From contig CM043952.1 of NCBI GenBank assembly GCA_014529385.2, positions 70,869,299 through 70,933,298 on the forward strand: DNA of 64,000 nucleotides, read 5' to 3'. Origin of the DNA: Adiantum capillus-veneris. Taxonomy: Eukaryota; Streptophyta; Polypodiopsida; Polypodiales; Pteridaceae. The position numbers and the translations under genes were made by a program. Positions 1 through 10,929 of this stretch are shown here, piece by piece (positions within the stretch are counted from its first letter, which is position 1; each line of letters begins with the position of its first letter). The notes under the pieces are model-generated. The model was given only the letters and a program-made list of their open reading frames with translations, was not told where the DNA came from and did no database searches.

Positions 1-623
1 TTATTACCAAGCAGGTAAACAATCATCTCGGAGACTGGGATAAGTATCTACTACCAGCTTTATGGGCCTACAAAACTTCATTTCGTACATCCTTGGGATT
101 CACACCGTATCATCTAGTATTTGGTAAGGAAGCAATCTTGCCCATTGAAGTGCAACTACAAAGTCTCAGAGTAATGGCAAGCCAACTTCAACAACCCAAC
201 ATGCATTTGAGAGATCACATCATCAACTTGAAAAGACTGCAGTTGGACAGAGAAGAAGCAATAAATTATTATGCAGCATAAGCAGAGCATAGACGGCTTA
301 GCTTTAACGAGCATCTCCGGAAAAAAGAATTGAAGAAAGGAATGTTGGTGCTCCGCTACGACAATCGCTTTCACACGCGCAAGGATAAGAAACTCCTGCT
401 CCGATGGAAAGGCCCTTTCATCATCAAGAAAAAGTATACCAATGGAAGCTACCAGCTTATGGAGGCTGATGGAAAACTTCATAAAACCAGGGTAAATGGT
501 TGGCGACTTAAACCTTATTTTCTTCGATTTGACCAAACTCCACCAATTGACATTCCAGATGAGGACACACCATCAGCCGCCACCTCCGACAATAATGATC
601 AAATAGATGAGCTAGAGACATGA
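1..623 (+). pseudogene. Integrase C-terminal part of a Tat-like Ty3/gypsy retrotransposon
   Basis: The frame opening at base 3 encodes the end of a gypsy integrase: the core-end block ALWAYKTSFRTSLGFTPY, then a C-terminal domain with KGPFIIKKKY and NGWRLKPY. Integrase inserts reverse-transcribed element DNA into the host genome. The frame carries one stop (TAA at 279-281) but otherwise continues to 623, 13 bases before the polypurine tract, where gypsy pol normally ends. It is close in sequence to the minus-strand integrase at 7740-8911, so both belong to one lineage. The rest of the element lies left of the window. A dead copy. Confidence 0.9.
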
Positions 624-635
624 ATACCTCTAGCC

Positions 636-648
636 AAAAGGGGAGGGC
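636..648 (+). other. Polypurine tract of the plus-strand Tat-like element
   Basis: AAAAGGGGAGGG lies directly between the end of pol and the LTR start TGATGGGGG. It primes plus-strand DNA synthesis in LTR elements. The same tract occurs on the minus strand at about 7702-7720 next to the related element's LTR, which supports the assignment. Confidence 0.75.
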
Positions 649-1469
649 TAATGATGGGGGTTTTTCACAAGCCAAGCTCCCATACCCCTCTTCTCTCGTC
701 CCCACCCCATGAAAACCCTCTCTTAGGGAGGGAGTGATAAAAGGCATTGGAAAAAGTAAGAAAAAAATAAAGTATGATTATGTAAATATATAAGAAAGGT
801 AAAATAGGCCACCTCATGCCTGCGGGGTAGCCCATCCCCACCTTGCCTCCTTTTTCTTCACTGTTGCCCCGCCGGGTGTCCCTTTTCCTCTCCTCCACTC
901 AAAAGGTCAACTCCCCTCTCTCTTCCCCTTGTCCTTTCTCCTTTCTCTCTCCCCTCAAGCTACCCCACCTCTCACCAATAATGCATTATAACTCACCAAT
1001 AATGCACCCTAACTCACATGCAACTTACCCTATCTTCCAAAATAGTATACCCCACCCCCTCTTTCTCTCTCCTATCATATCCCCCTCTCTCTCTAAAGGG
1101 CTCCATGTCTCTTGTCTTGTAGCTAAATAACCTCCCCCACACTCACACACACTCAGTTTCACTGAAAAAGGTGCCCACAGACCCATCCCCACCCGGTGGT
1201 TACCTGATTTTTCTTGTGTTCACACACATCTGCACACAGATTCACCTCTGAACACACTCCCGTCTCTCCCCTCTTGTAATTACTTTATTCTCCATGTCAC
1301 CTCTCACTTTTTTTCATCAACCCATCTCTCTCTCTTAGTCTCTCTCTCATGAGACTGCTGCTCTGGCACATATACACACAGCCAGACAAGTGGGGCCCAC
1401 AGTTACATGGCCTATGTAGATAATGATTTCTTCATTTCTAAATTCTAGAATTTCTCCCCCCTCCTCCCC

Positions 1470-1478
1470 TATATAAAG
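1470..1478 (+). promoter_or_regulatory. Putative LTR promoter TATA box
   Basis: TATATAAAG lies in a pyrimidine-rich stretch of the LTR, followed by CA-rich leader sequence. The position within the LTR fits the U3/R boundary promoter of an LTR element. No transcript evidence is available here. Confidence 0.5.
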
Positions 1479-1955
1479 AGGGGTCACCATCACACTAAGG
1501 ACACACACAACATCACCAAAGAACACACTATGCACTGTGTGTGCCTAGTGCACACACACACACCCACACCATCACCATCACCGCAATCACCATGCTTGTC
1601 TTGAGCATGACCTCTACACCATTGGCTATGGAAGATGAAGGGAAACTAAATGAAGGATGATGGCCATAACCCTCGTGCGAGTCTTAGCCATCAACTCCCA
1701 CCTATCCGCCATGTGCTCTACCACGCTCTCCCTTCTCATTCCCCTACCCTATGCTCCCCATTTCATCGCCTTATTCTCTAAATAAAGCTTGAGGTTTTGT
1801 GAGTATGTTTTCTTGCAATGTTTTGCCCATGTGGGGTGTGCGGAATCGCCACCTAGTCTTGTGTTTGGAGTGAGCTTGTGTATGTGTGAAGGGTGTGCGG
1901 ATTCGCCATCCTTTTGTGGTGCCTAAGTACTAAGCCGCTATACCCCCTCCCTCAC

Positions 1956-1958
<3 letters not shown>

Positions 1959-2025
<67 letters not shown>
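1959..2025 (+). repeat. (CT)n microsatellite in LTR
   Basis: An almost pure CT run lies in the sense strand of the LTR, downstream of its TATA box. Confidence 0.95.
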
Positions 2026-2030
<5 letters not shown>

Positions 2031-2240
2031 TGATCTCATTCCCTTTCCTCTTCATCATTACTCCCAAGCATCCATCTCTCTTGGATGAAAACTTTGTTAT
2101 GGTGGTGTGTTGTTTGCGTCCTAGCCGCTGAAGCTAGGTGGTGCCCCCTGTTTGCTTTACCATGACAAGCTCGAGGCGCGCCATTCGGTCCCCGGTGTTT
2201 TAAAGGCCGTCGGGGTTCGGGGTTTGCTTTGCTCCCGTCA

Positions 2241-2996
2241 ACATGTACATGCACTGCAAGTGGCTAGTTTAGTGACAGCTGTCAGGCTACTCTAAGCACC
2301 CATGAGTGAGTTTTTTGAAGTGAGACTTGTATATAACTTAAACTTATGTACAAAATTAAAAAAGTACATCCAAATTCCAAAAAATTCCAGGTTTGAGTCG
2401 TTGTGCCTTTTTTATGGTTTTTGTTGTAGTTTTTGCCCTTGCCTTGCCTACTCATGTGTAGTCGTGTCGGGACAACTCCCTGTTCGCATCAATTTTGCAT
2501 GTAGCGGCGTGGTGATTCAAATTTGGTCATCTTTAGCTTTCTTGAAAGTCATTTTTCAAGATTTCTCTCAAACTTAAAAGTGCCCCAATTGGAGTTATGC
2601 TCTTCAGGTTACGACTAGTTCTCTACAGGGTTATGGCTATGGAAGACTAGTGGCATATTGTGTACATACGGATTGGGAAGGCATGTATCTATGAATTGTG
2701 GAATTGGTGTTGAAGTTGTGGGTTTGTGATGTTCAATGGTGAAAGGGGAGGACCTTGTCTTCATATGCATTGGTCGACATCATGTGTTGTAAATCCATGC
2801 TTTGGCAGGGTTTTGCTCCTATGTGACATAGTCTCTTGGGTGGGCGACAGCCAGTAAATTCCCAAGGGGACTACTCTTGTTGTACTTGTGGTGTTTTAAA
2901 GGGATTTTCCAAAGCTTTTTGTGTTTTTGTAGTGCTCTTTCTTCGCTCTTGGGTGACATCGCTATAGAGGTGTTCCAATTTGCTTGTTTCCCAACA
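2241..2996 (+). repeat. 5' LTR of element G (interrupted at its start)
   Basis: It matches the 3' LTR from the point ACATGTACATG onward and ends CCCAACA just before the primer-binding site. The first roughly 130 bases present in the 3' LTR are missing because the Tat-like element inserted here. It is longer than the matching part of the 3' copy, so the copies have indels. Confidence 0.75.
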
Positions 2997-3002
2997 GTGT
3001 TT

Positions 3003-3020
3003 TGGTGCCCGCCACCGAGG
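3003..3020 (+). other. Primer-binding site of element G
   Basis: TGGTGCCCGCCACCGAGG lies a few bases after the 5' LTR end. It begins with TGG, as required for pairing with a tRNA 3' CCA end. Confidence 0.6.
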
Positions 3021-3044
3021 ATCTTCTTCTTCAAGTGACCTTCA

Positions 3045-3446
3045 GTTGATAGATTTGATGGCTATGATGACAGATTTTCCAAGGTTTCCAAGGTAGATGA
3101 CCCAATAGATGTATGGCACTCCATTGAAGGACTTGTGCAATGTGATGGTCAAAGTGTAGATGCCTTTGTCAAGGAGTTCAATGCCTTGTGGAAGAGATGG
3201 TGTGTTTCTTTGGGCAGTGATGCTCCTCCTCTTATGCTTAAAAAGTGTATGTTTATGCAAATTTTGAGGGCTGATTTGAAGTTAAACATTGAGCTTAAAA
3301 GGCCACCTACATTTGATGATGCAGTAAAGGTTGCAAAGCATAAGGAATGGAAGCTAGAGAGAGTGAGGGCAGCTTGGATTGCAAGAAGATGTGAAGCCAA
3401 ATGTATCTTATGTTTTAGACATAAATATGGACAATGTATGCAATGA
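3045..3446 (+). pseudogene. Gag remnant of element G
   Basis: The frame reads through DRFDGYDDRFSKV, then WHSIEGL, a region resembling the retrotransposon Gag core (FVKEFNALWKRWC followed by FMQILRADLKLNIEL), and DAVKVAKHKEWKLERVRA. Gag forms the virus-like particle that packages element RNA. There is no clear zinc knuckle, and the region after 3446 is broken by stops, so I treat it as a degenerate or minimal Gag. Confidence 0.6.
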
Positions 3447-3741
3447 ATACTTCCATGTTTCTCATTCTCTTGAGCATGTGAAAGAATAATGTCATATACA
3501 TAATGAGATCGAGAAAAATTCTCAATGTATGTCATCTTTGTTGTTTAAGTGATTTGATGCCAACCTTCATGTCAAAGATGATGATGCTAGTAAGGTGGAT
3601 GTAGGCAATAAGGCTACCATGGTCATGAATGAATCTCAAATGAAAGGAGATGATTATTTTGAATGTCCAAGTCACATGGCTAATGCTTCTCATATATGTT
3701 AGAATGAGGATGAGTATGCTTCTGATACGAATGTTATTGCT

Positions 3742-4314
3742 GTGAGTTCTTCTCTTGTAGATGAGGTAGTCGAGGATCACATGATGGAGGTCAATGAAGA
3801 TAAAAATGACAAAGAGGGTAATGTGTATGATGAGGACTCTCGAGTATATGCTATGCAAAAGGATGATGAAGCAATTAGGTATACTACTTGTGTTGTTGAT
3901 GAAGAGCCTATAATTGAGAAACTTGATGATTTGTATGATGATGTGGGTGACCGTGCCTTAATTGATGATGAAGAGAATATTGAGAGATTATATGATGTGA
4001 AAAATTATGGAGATGCACTTTTTATACCTCATGTGAATATGGCTGATGCTACCTTTCTTGATCCTCTTATTAAGAGTCCTAAGTTATGTATGAAGGGTGG
4101 CTTACCTATCAAACATGGTATGGTTGAATTGGATGGATGCTTAATGAAGAGTGGGGGTAATGATATGAATATGCATGAGGATATGAAAATATCTGAGTTA
4201 AAGGTTAAAGACATTTTGGAGGAGATGTTAAAGGCTTCTTTGGATGTTGTAGTTGTGAAAGGCTTTCTTTGTGGGGTATCTGTTGAGAGTACTTTATGCC
4301 TAAACACGATTTGA
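3742..4314 (+). pseudogene. Acidic open frame in element G, unknown function
   Basis: About 190 codons, very rich in Asp, Glu, Met and Val (runs such as LVDEVVEDHMMEVNEDKND), with no recognised domain. The frame opens at a GTG rather than an ATG. It sits between the Gag remnant and the 3' LTR, where pol would be in a full element. It may be a diverged Gag tail or chance coding; I do not assign a function. Confidence 0.35.
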
Positions 4315-4473
4315 ATTCTACATATGGTTATGCTTTGATATTGGGAGTGACAAAATTGATATGGTTGGTGTTTCTTCATGCATTTTGTGCTTATGTTGTA
4401 TGGCCCTTTGATCCAGGTGGACAATATGCTTATGCTACTGCTAGAGCATGAATGCTCTAGCAGACTGGGGGGT

Positions 4474-5128
4474 TGGCAAACTATGTTGCACGCATTTTGA
4501 GAACCCCATTTTTTTTAAATTTGTACATATGGACATGACACTTGATGCCAAAAGGGTGTGTGGGCTTTGGTTTTGTGAGGTTTTTAGCTTTCTTTAGCAA
4601 GCACATGTACATGCACTGCAAGTGGCTAGTTTAGTGACAGCTGTTGGGCTACTCTAAGCGCCTGTGAGTGAGTTTTTTGAAGTGAGACTTGTATATAACT
4701 TAAACTTATGTAAAAACTTAAAAAATTTCATCCAAACTCCAGAAAATTGCAGGTATGAGCTCATTGTGCCTTCTTTTGTGCTCTTTGGGTTACAACTAGT
4801 TCTCTGCAAGGTTATGGCATGTATCTATGAATTGTGGAATTGGTGTTGAATTTGTGGGCTTGTGATGTTAATGGTGAAAGGGAAGGCCCTTGTCTTCATA
4901 TGCATTGGTCGGCGTGTGTTGTGAATGCATGCTTTGGCACGGTTTTGCTCCTATGTAACATAGTTTCTTGGGTGGGCGACGGCCAGTAAATTCCCAAGGG
5001 GACTACTCTTGTTGGACTTGTGGTGTTTTAAAGGGATTTTCCAAAGCTTTTGGTGTTGTTTTAGTGCTCTTTCAATGCTCTTGGGTGACATCGCTATAGA
5101 GGTGTTCCAGTTTGCTTGTTTCCCAACA
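4474..5128 (+). repeat. 3' LTR of element G
   Basis: It starts TGGCAAAC after the purine tract AGACTGGGGGG (4462-4472) and ends TCCCAACA. Downstream of ACATGTACATG it is homologous to the 5' LTR. Confidence 0.7.
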
Positions 5129-5600
5129 TCGTACTCCATCGACATCAGCGGCGGTATCATCTTGGATGATGAAGGCAAGAAGGTGATTTCACGCATGCGC
5201 AGTCTTTGCTCTCAGGTGTTTAGACACTACATACTAAAAACCTGGAGTGAAGTTCCAAGTGAATTAAAAGATAGAGTCATCAGCATGCTGCATGACGAGC
5301 TTTCCGTGTTAACACGGGATGAGCGCTGCAATGAAGACCTGATGAAGGTTCGAATGCGCAAATACTGCAAGCACAAGCATTTTGAAGTACAAAAAGCAAT
5401 AAAGCATGGGTGGAACAGACCAAATTGGTTGGCCAAAGAAGATTGGAAGAATGCGAAGCGAGAAGCACGCGAGAATCCTGATAAGTGGAAGCAACAAGAG
5501 GAGGCAGCCAAAGCACGAGTAGAGGCAGGGAGCTCACACCACTTGGGGAGCGGCGAATGGGCATCATTTGAGGCTGATTTTGTAGGTGTTTTTTCATTGC
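5129..5600 (+). pseudogene. CACTA/En-Spm-type transposase fragment
   Basis: An open frame reads IDISGGIILDDEGKK, then VPSELKDRVISML, KYCKHKHFEVQKAIKHGW, DWKNAKREARENPDKW and EEAAKARVEAGSSHHLGSG. This resembles the plant Ptta/En-Spm transposase family, in which a WxxVP segment is followed by a Lys/Arg-rich region and N-P-x-x-W. Only about 155 codons are present and no CACTA terminal repeat is visible. It begins exactly at the end of the G LTR and the frame runs back into that LTR by chance. A GTAGGT after EADF (about 5581) could be an old splice donor. Confidence 0.55.
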
Positions 5601-6374
5601 TTTTTAGGTCCCAAATAAAGAGTTGGGTCCCTTGTGTGTGGAAACCCTTGGAGTCAGGGTGTGTGCATGGCTTCATTCTCAAGTGCTGACTCCCAAGCCC
5701 CCCCCCCAATCCCCTTGATAGTGACCTCTTAGTGCCCTTTTATAGGTGTAGGCTACATTAGTTTATGATAATTTGATTAGGTTAGGACCCTAATCAGGAG
5801 AGACAAAGCAAGGAGTTGGGTCCCAAATGGTTGACCCTTGCTTTGTCTTAGGAGAACTTTTAAATGATATCTCCTAGGTGGGCCTTTGTGACCATCACCT
5901 AGAGAGAGGTGGCAATATACAATTGGTTTTATACAAGGTTTTTGGCTTGAAAACGGGAAAATAGATTACCCTATGGATATTTACTGCGAAGATGGCATCA
6001 CGGACGAGATGCCAGTGAATGGCGGGTTTGCTGGTGCATCGGTGTAGCACGTTCGCCAGTTTCGGGGCCGGTCGGGGCATGCCTTCGGCGTCCTGTCTTG
6101 ATTCGGTGTCGCCATCGCGTGATTTTGTTGTCTGTTCATTGTTGCGTTGGGTGTCGATGTCGAGTTCTTTTGCTTTTACTTCTCTGTGTGGGTATGGCGT
6201 GCTGTGTTGTTTGATTATGTGCGTGCGCATGTCGTGTACTCATGTATGTATGTGCGTATGCTTGTGAGTATGTAAATGTGTGTGTGGGTGTATGTAACCG
6301 TGTGAGGGTGTAGGTGTTGTGAGTGTGTTGTGCGTGTGTGGGTGTGTAAGTGTTTCGGCAAAGGTGTGTGTGGG

Positions 6375-6378
<4 letters not shown>

Positions 6379-6435
<57 letters not shown>
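6379..6435. repeat. (GA)n microsatellite
   Basis: Pure GA run on +, i.e. CT on the sense strand of the LTR that carries it. Confidence 0.95.
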
Positions 6436-6439
<4 letters not shown>

Positions 6440-6621
6440 TTTATTTATTTATTTATTTTTAATTTTTATAATCTTTACATGCAGGCTACAGAGAACGAGG
6501 GGGAGAGAGCATGAGTGAGGAGAGCGAGAGGCTGAGGGGGTGAGAAGGGCTGGGGAGTGTGTGTGTGTGTGTGTGTGCGTGCATGAAGAGGTAGGTGTGT
6601 GTGTGTGGTGTAGGTAACGAG

Positions 6622-6624
<3 letters not shown>

Positions 6625-6696
<72 letters not shown>
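6625..6696. repeat. (GA)n microsatellite
   Basis: Pure GA run. The corresponding tract in the right LTR (15760-15781) is much shorter. Confidence 0.95.
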
Positions 6697-6699
<3 letters not shown>

Positions 6700-7006
6700 T
6701 CTACGCCCGTTGGGTTGTTGCCACAGGATGGAGAGGGAGTCTGAGAGAGCGTGAGTGATGGTGTGTGTGTGTGGGTGGGCAAAGAGGTAATGTGTGTGTG
6801 TAAACGGAAAGAGAGAGAGATATTATTATATGTGCCCACTGGGCTGCCGCCGACACAGGGAACGAGGGTGAGATAGGGTCAACAGAAGGGAGAGAGAGAT
6901 TATTCGCTTTGTCATGCTGAGAACAAGAGAGGGAGAAAGTGGGGGGGTGGTTAAACGAGGGGGGGAGAGAGAGGGAGGGAGAGTGTGAGGGATAGGGTGA
7001 GGAATG

Positions 7007-7008
<2 letters not shown>

Positions 7009-7103
<95 letters not shown>

Positions 7104-7128
7104 CTATTTTGGCTTATGCATGGTGGGT

Positions 7129-7177
<49 letters not shown>
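7009..7177. repeat. Two (GA)n tracts separated by 40 bases
   Basis: GA runs at 7009-7093 and 7134-7177 flank a short unique segment (TTTTGGCTTATGCATGGTGG). The right LTR has one uninterrupted run at 16074-16187 in this place. Confidence 0.95.
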
Positions 7178-7180
<3 letters not shown>

Positions 7181-7500
7181 TGTGTGCCTGCTGAGCTGGT
7201 TACACAGAGAGTGAGAGAACGAGAGGGCGTGTGAGTAAGAGAGATAGACTAGCTTGGATAATGGATGAGAGGGAGAGAGAGAATGCATGGCGGCCCCTAT
7301 GGATTGACGAACGAGAGGGGAGATCTAGAGATTCCAGGTGCATGTGTTAATGAAGGGGGGAGAGGGGAAATAATGGAGGAGAGGGGGAGGGTGGTGCCAA
7401 GGGAGGGGCGGCCCACTGTGGGCGTATGCATGGGAGGGAAGAGAGTGGCGGGGCGATAGGTTTAAAAACATGTTTTCTTTGTTGTTTATTTTTAGCTCCC

Positions 7501-7580
7501 CTCCGTGTGGGGTTGGTTCTCGTGGCCAAGCTCCAAAAGCCTCCGTGTGGGGTTGGTTCTCGTGGCCAAGCTCCAAAAGC
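7501..7580. repeat. 40-bp tandem duplication
   Basis: The unit beginning CTCCGTGTGGGGTTGG and ending CTCCAAAAGC is present twice without visible change (7501-7540, 7541-7580). The sister LTR has one copy, so the duplication arose after insertion. Confidence 0.9.
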
Positions 7581-7739
7581 CGAGCATCACATCTTGGTTG
7601 AGGGGCTGACGAAGGCGTGACAAGCTAGGTGTCGCCGTGCTTTGGGCAGAGGAAAGTGAAACTTTTCTTCTTTTTTCTTGATTTTTGAAAACCGGCTATC
7701 ATTCACCCTCCCCTTTTGGCTAGAGGCATTCATGCTTCT

Positions 7740-8911
7740 AGCTCTACTTCTGATTCCCTAGCAGCGGAGTTGGAGGGTTCTCCCTCCTCTAGAATATCTA
7801 GCATGAACTCTGGATCAAATCTTAAGAAATACCTTTTTAGCCTCCATCCATTGACTCTGGTCTTGTGAATTTGACCATCTGCTTCCATCAATTTATAGCT
7901 GCCATTGGCATATCACTTTTTGACAATGAATGGTGCTTCCCACTTGGGCTGAAACTTCTTATCTTTCCTAGTGCCAGATCTGTCGTCGTATCTCAACACT
8001 AACATGCCTTTCTTCAGACCCTTTTCCTTAAGCCCTTGATTGAATGTGAGTCGATGTCGCTCTGCTTGTGTTGCATAATGGTTGATCGCATCTTCCCTAT
8101 CTAGCTGAATCCTTTCTAGATCCAAGGTGTGGTTGCGGAGATGGGCAATTGGGCACTGTAACTGACTAGCCATGACTCACAAGCTGGATATCTGTACCTC
8201 AATGGGTAGAATGGCCTCCTTTCCATATACCAGATGGAAAGGGGTGAAACCTAGTGATGTTCGGAATGTTGTGCGGTAGGCCCAAAGAGCGGCCATGAGA
8301 TGCTTATCCCAATCACTTGTGTGGTTATTCACCTGCTTTGTGATGATCTTACAGATCATGCCGTTTACCTTTTCCACTAGACCATTGCACTGTAGATAGT
8401 AGGAAGTGGAGTGCCGGCGTGTAATGCCTAACTTTTTCATCAGTTCTCCCACCAAATCGCCTCTAAAACCTGGCCCTCTATCAGATATTATCTCTAGAGG
8501 TGTGCCAAAGCGGCAACAAACATGCTCAAATATGAACTTCACCACTTCTTGTGTTGTAATGCGTGTGGTGGCTGCTGCTTTCGCCCATCAGGTCATGTAG
8601 TCTACACCAACCAGAATGTATAGTTTACTTGATTGGGCCCTTGGTAAAGGACCAATTGCATCTATTCCCCACTTCTCAAACGGGCCATATGAGAAGATAG
8701 GAGTATGTGGCTCATAGGTTAGTATTCGATCAATAGACACTTGACAAGCTTCGCATGTCTTACACCAATGATGCACATCCCTGTTCAGACTAGGCCAAGA
8801 GAGTCCTACCTGTAGGATCTTTCTACTAATAATATCTAGAGAAAAATGGCCACCACAGACACCATCATGGCAACTTGAGATTACCTCCGTGATTTCACTG
8901 GAGATTGGCAC
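7740..8911 (-). pseudogene. Integrase of the minus-strand Tat-like element
   Basis: From high to low coordinates: a zinc-binding region with His-His (HDGVCGGHFS) and WCKTCEACQ; the core start WGIDAIGPLP; the core middle IISDRGPGFRGDLVGEL; QCNGLVEKVN, where the catalytic Glu is expected; and ALWAYRTTFRTSLGFTPF; then a C-terminal domain ending near 7740. Stops fall at about 8587 and 8174-8176. The middle catalytic Asp is present (SDRG); the order fits a D,D,E integrase. Not functional as it stands. Confidence 0.85.
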
Positions 8912-9247
8912 TCACCTTAGAATCTGGTCCTTGCCCTTACAATATGAGTTGTTGTTTACAAGGCAGCATCTTGTTGCCTTTTGGACCATCCTTTTTTTTT
9001 TGCCCTTGATATACCCTTTAGGACATTCTCCTGTATCTAAGAAGCTGATGATATCAGGCATAGCATCGCTACCCTAAAAGAGGGGCAACTTCAATTTGAT
9101 TGCTCCTATGAAAACATCTTGTGATCTTTCTTTGGCTAGAGCATCCGCTTCTTGATTTTCTACCCTAGGGACATGAAATAACTGCATTGCTTCAAACTTT
9201 CTTAAAAGATCCTTAACTTGGCACAATTGGCCAAGCAAAACCTGATT

Positions 9248-10000
9248 TTACAAATCCAAGTGCCATTTATCTGCTTTATCAAAAGCATGGCATCGCCAAA
9301 CACATTTAGGCATTGAACCCCTTGCAAAACACATTTTTCTAATCCAAGAATTAAATCCGCATACTCTCCTTTGTTGTTGGAGTGGGAGTGTAGCAGCTGC
9401 CAATGGAGAATACCTTTTCCTTTTGCTCATTGAAAATGATGATGCGAGCTGTAGCCTGGTCCACTTTTCTTTTGAACGCTCCATCAAAGAAAAGAGAATG
9501 AGTTCTTTCTAGTTTAGGAATCTCTACCATTGGTATCACTTCTTTACCTTTTGTGTTGATCTTTAGCTTCTTCTCATAGTGACGATGAGTAAGAATACTT
9601 GCTAGACTAGCCCTGGTGGAGTTTTCTACCTGTAGAGTGTAATCAAACTCTTGTAATCTAACAAGCCACTTAGAGATTCTAGATGAGACATCCACATGAT
9701 TGCGTATGGAAAGACCTCTTCCATTGTCAAAATTACAAATGGTCTAAGCAATAGATAAGAGTGGAGCTTTGTAGCGGAAAACATCAATGCAAGCACCATG
9801 TGTTCTATCGTGGTGAATCCTTTTTCTGATGGGGTCATGATGCAACTAGAGAAGTAGATAGGACGCATGAAAGAGGTTTGGGGGTCCTTTTGCATTAGTA
9901 CGTCTTCAAGTGTATCACTTCCTACACTAGGGTTAACATAAAATGGCTCATCCCATCTAGGGGGTTCAATGGTGGGAAGTGTAGCTAGGATCTGTTTCAC
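9248..10000 (-). pseudogene. RNase H and second RNase H-like domain of the Tat-like element
   Basis: The segment FYVNPSVGSDTLEDVLMQ followed by RPIYFSSCIMTPSEKGFTTIE is the RT-linked RNase H (catalytic region changed from the usual DASN). Downstream, SRISKWLVRLQEFDYTLQV is the linker, and LFFDGAFKRK begins a second, archaeal-type RNase H domain. That arrangement is known for the Tat/Ogre branch of plant gypsy elements. The frames overlap and shift, so it is degenerate. Confidence 0.75.
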
Positions 10001-10104
10001 TTCGCTAAAATGTTGCTCATTTTCTTCACTCCATAGGAAGAAATCTTTATGGATGACTTGTTATAGAGGGAGAACCACCTGAGAGAGCAAGTGAATGAAC
10101 CTTC

Positions 10105-10929
10105 TCAATACCTTACCTTCTGAAGAAAAGAGACCAATTTCTTAGCTGTTGTGGGTGATGACAAAGATACTAAAGCTTGAATCTTGCTAGGGTCAGCAGC
10201 CTCAATTCCTTTTGCTGAAATTACAGGGCCAAGAAGAGCAACTTTGCTTTCGCCAATGTGACACTTATCTATGTTAAGCTGGCCACCCAAGGTTTGCAGC
10301 CTAGCCAGGCCATCATAGACCTTGCTCAAATGGAGAGAGCGAGAACTGTAGATGCAAAAATCATCTATGAAAACTCGTATTTACTTACCAAAGTATGGTT
10401 GAAAGATAAAAGTTACATAGTGTTGGAATGTGGCCGGGGCATTGGTGAGGCCAAAAGGCATCACCTTGTAACAAAAACATTCCCATGGTGTTATGAAAGT
10501 TGTCTTTTTCTGGTCTTTTTCTATAATGCTAATTTGAAAGTAGCCTCAGTAACCATCACATACTGTGTAGCGCTCATGACCTGCTACCTCATTGAGAATT
10601 TCATATTGGAATGGGAGGGAAAAATGATCCCTCCTTGTTGCTGCATTGAGAAGTTTGTAGTGTACGCAAACCCTCCACTTACCGTCCTTCTTTGGTGTGA
10701 CTACCACTAGAGAGACCCACTCGGAGTCCTCGACGGGGTAAATGAAACCTGCCTGTAGCAAATTCCTTACCTCTTTGAGAAATGCCTCTTGTTGAATTAC
10801 CCCAAGCCTTCTGAGCTTTTGCACTACAAGTTTACTTCCTTCCTTGAGTCTTATGCGGTGTTGTACCATTGTGATGCCTGTGATCTTGTCATAACCGTCA
10901 ATGAACAGTGTGGTGAAATTACCTAGCAT
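10105..10929 (-). pseudogene. Reverse transcriptase of the Tat-like element
   Basis: Fingers/palm segments include LLQAGFIYPVEDSEWVSLVV, TPKKDGKWRVCVHYKLLNA and RRDHFSLPF. The catalytic block reads FIDDFCIYSS (FIDD at 10360-10371 on -), a Ty3/gypsy version of YxDD. The connection segment reads LNIDKCHIG and LLGPVISAKGIE. At least two frame changes separate the pieces, so no product is expected. Confidence 0.85.

Larger units (their letters stand above)
652..2240 (+). repeat. 3' LTR of the plus-strand Tat-like element
   Basis: It starts with TGATGGGGG after the polypurine tract and ends with CCCGTCA. The last part (GTCCTAGCCGCT through GTGCCCCCTGTT to the end) matches the terminal part of the minus-strand LTR at 14342-14460. 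The middle differs, so this is a related but distinct subfamily. It holds a TATA box and a long CT tract. Immediately after the terminal CA, the sequence resumes inside the LTR of element G. Confidence 0.8.
2241..5128 (+). mobile_element. Element G, small gag-only LTR retrotransposon
   Basis: Two direct repeats (from 2241 and from 4603, both beginning ACATGTACATGCACTG and ending TTTCCCAACA) flank a 1.5-kb internal region with a primer-binding site and a gag remnant, and no protease, RT or integrase. This is the layout of a non-autonomous LTR element that depends on enzymes from elsewhere. The 5' LTR is cut by the Tat-like element, so its first part lies outside the window. I could not find a target duplication on the right (flank TCGTA). 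Confidence 0.7.
5628..7701 (-). repeat. 3' LTR (truncated) of the minus-strand Tat-like element
   Basis: It ends on + with ACCGGCTATCA, identical to the end of the right LTR, and shares landmarks such as CCTTTTATAGG, the GA tracts and CTCGTGG. Similarity to the right LTR starts near 5628 (TTGTGTGTGG then CCCTTGGAGTC). The part equivalent to 14342-14730 is absent. It contains four long GA tracts on + and a 40-bp tandem duplication. Confidence 0.8.

Noticed and set aside
2302-4849. Two ORFs starting MSEFFEVRLVYNLNLC (2302 and 4664)
   Set aside because: They lie inside the two LTRs of element G and are repeated only because the LTRs are repeated; they diverge after 15-20 residues and have no domain.
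6330-7288. Ser-Leu or Arg-Glu repeat ORFs in the left LTR
   Set aside because: Pure artefacts of GA/CT microsatellites.
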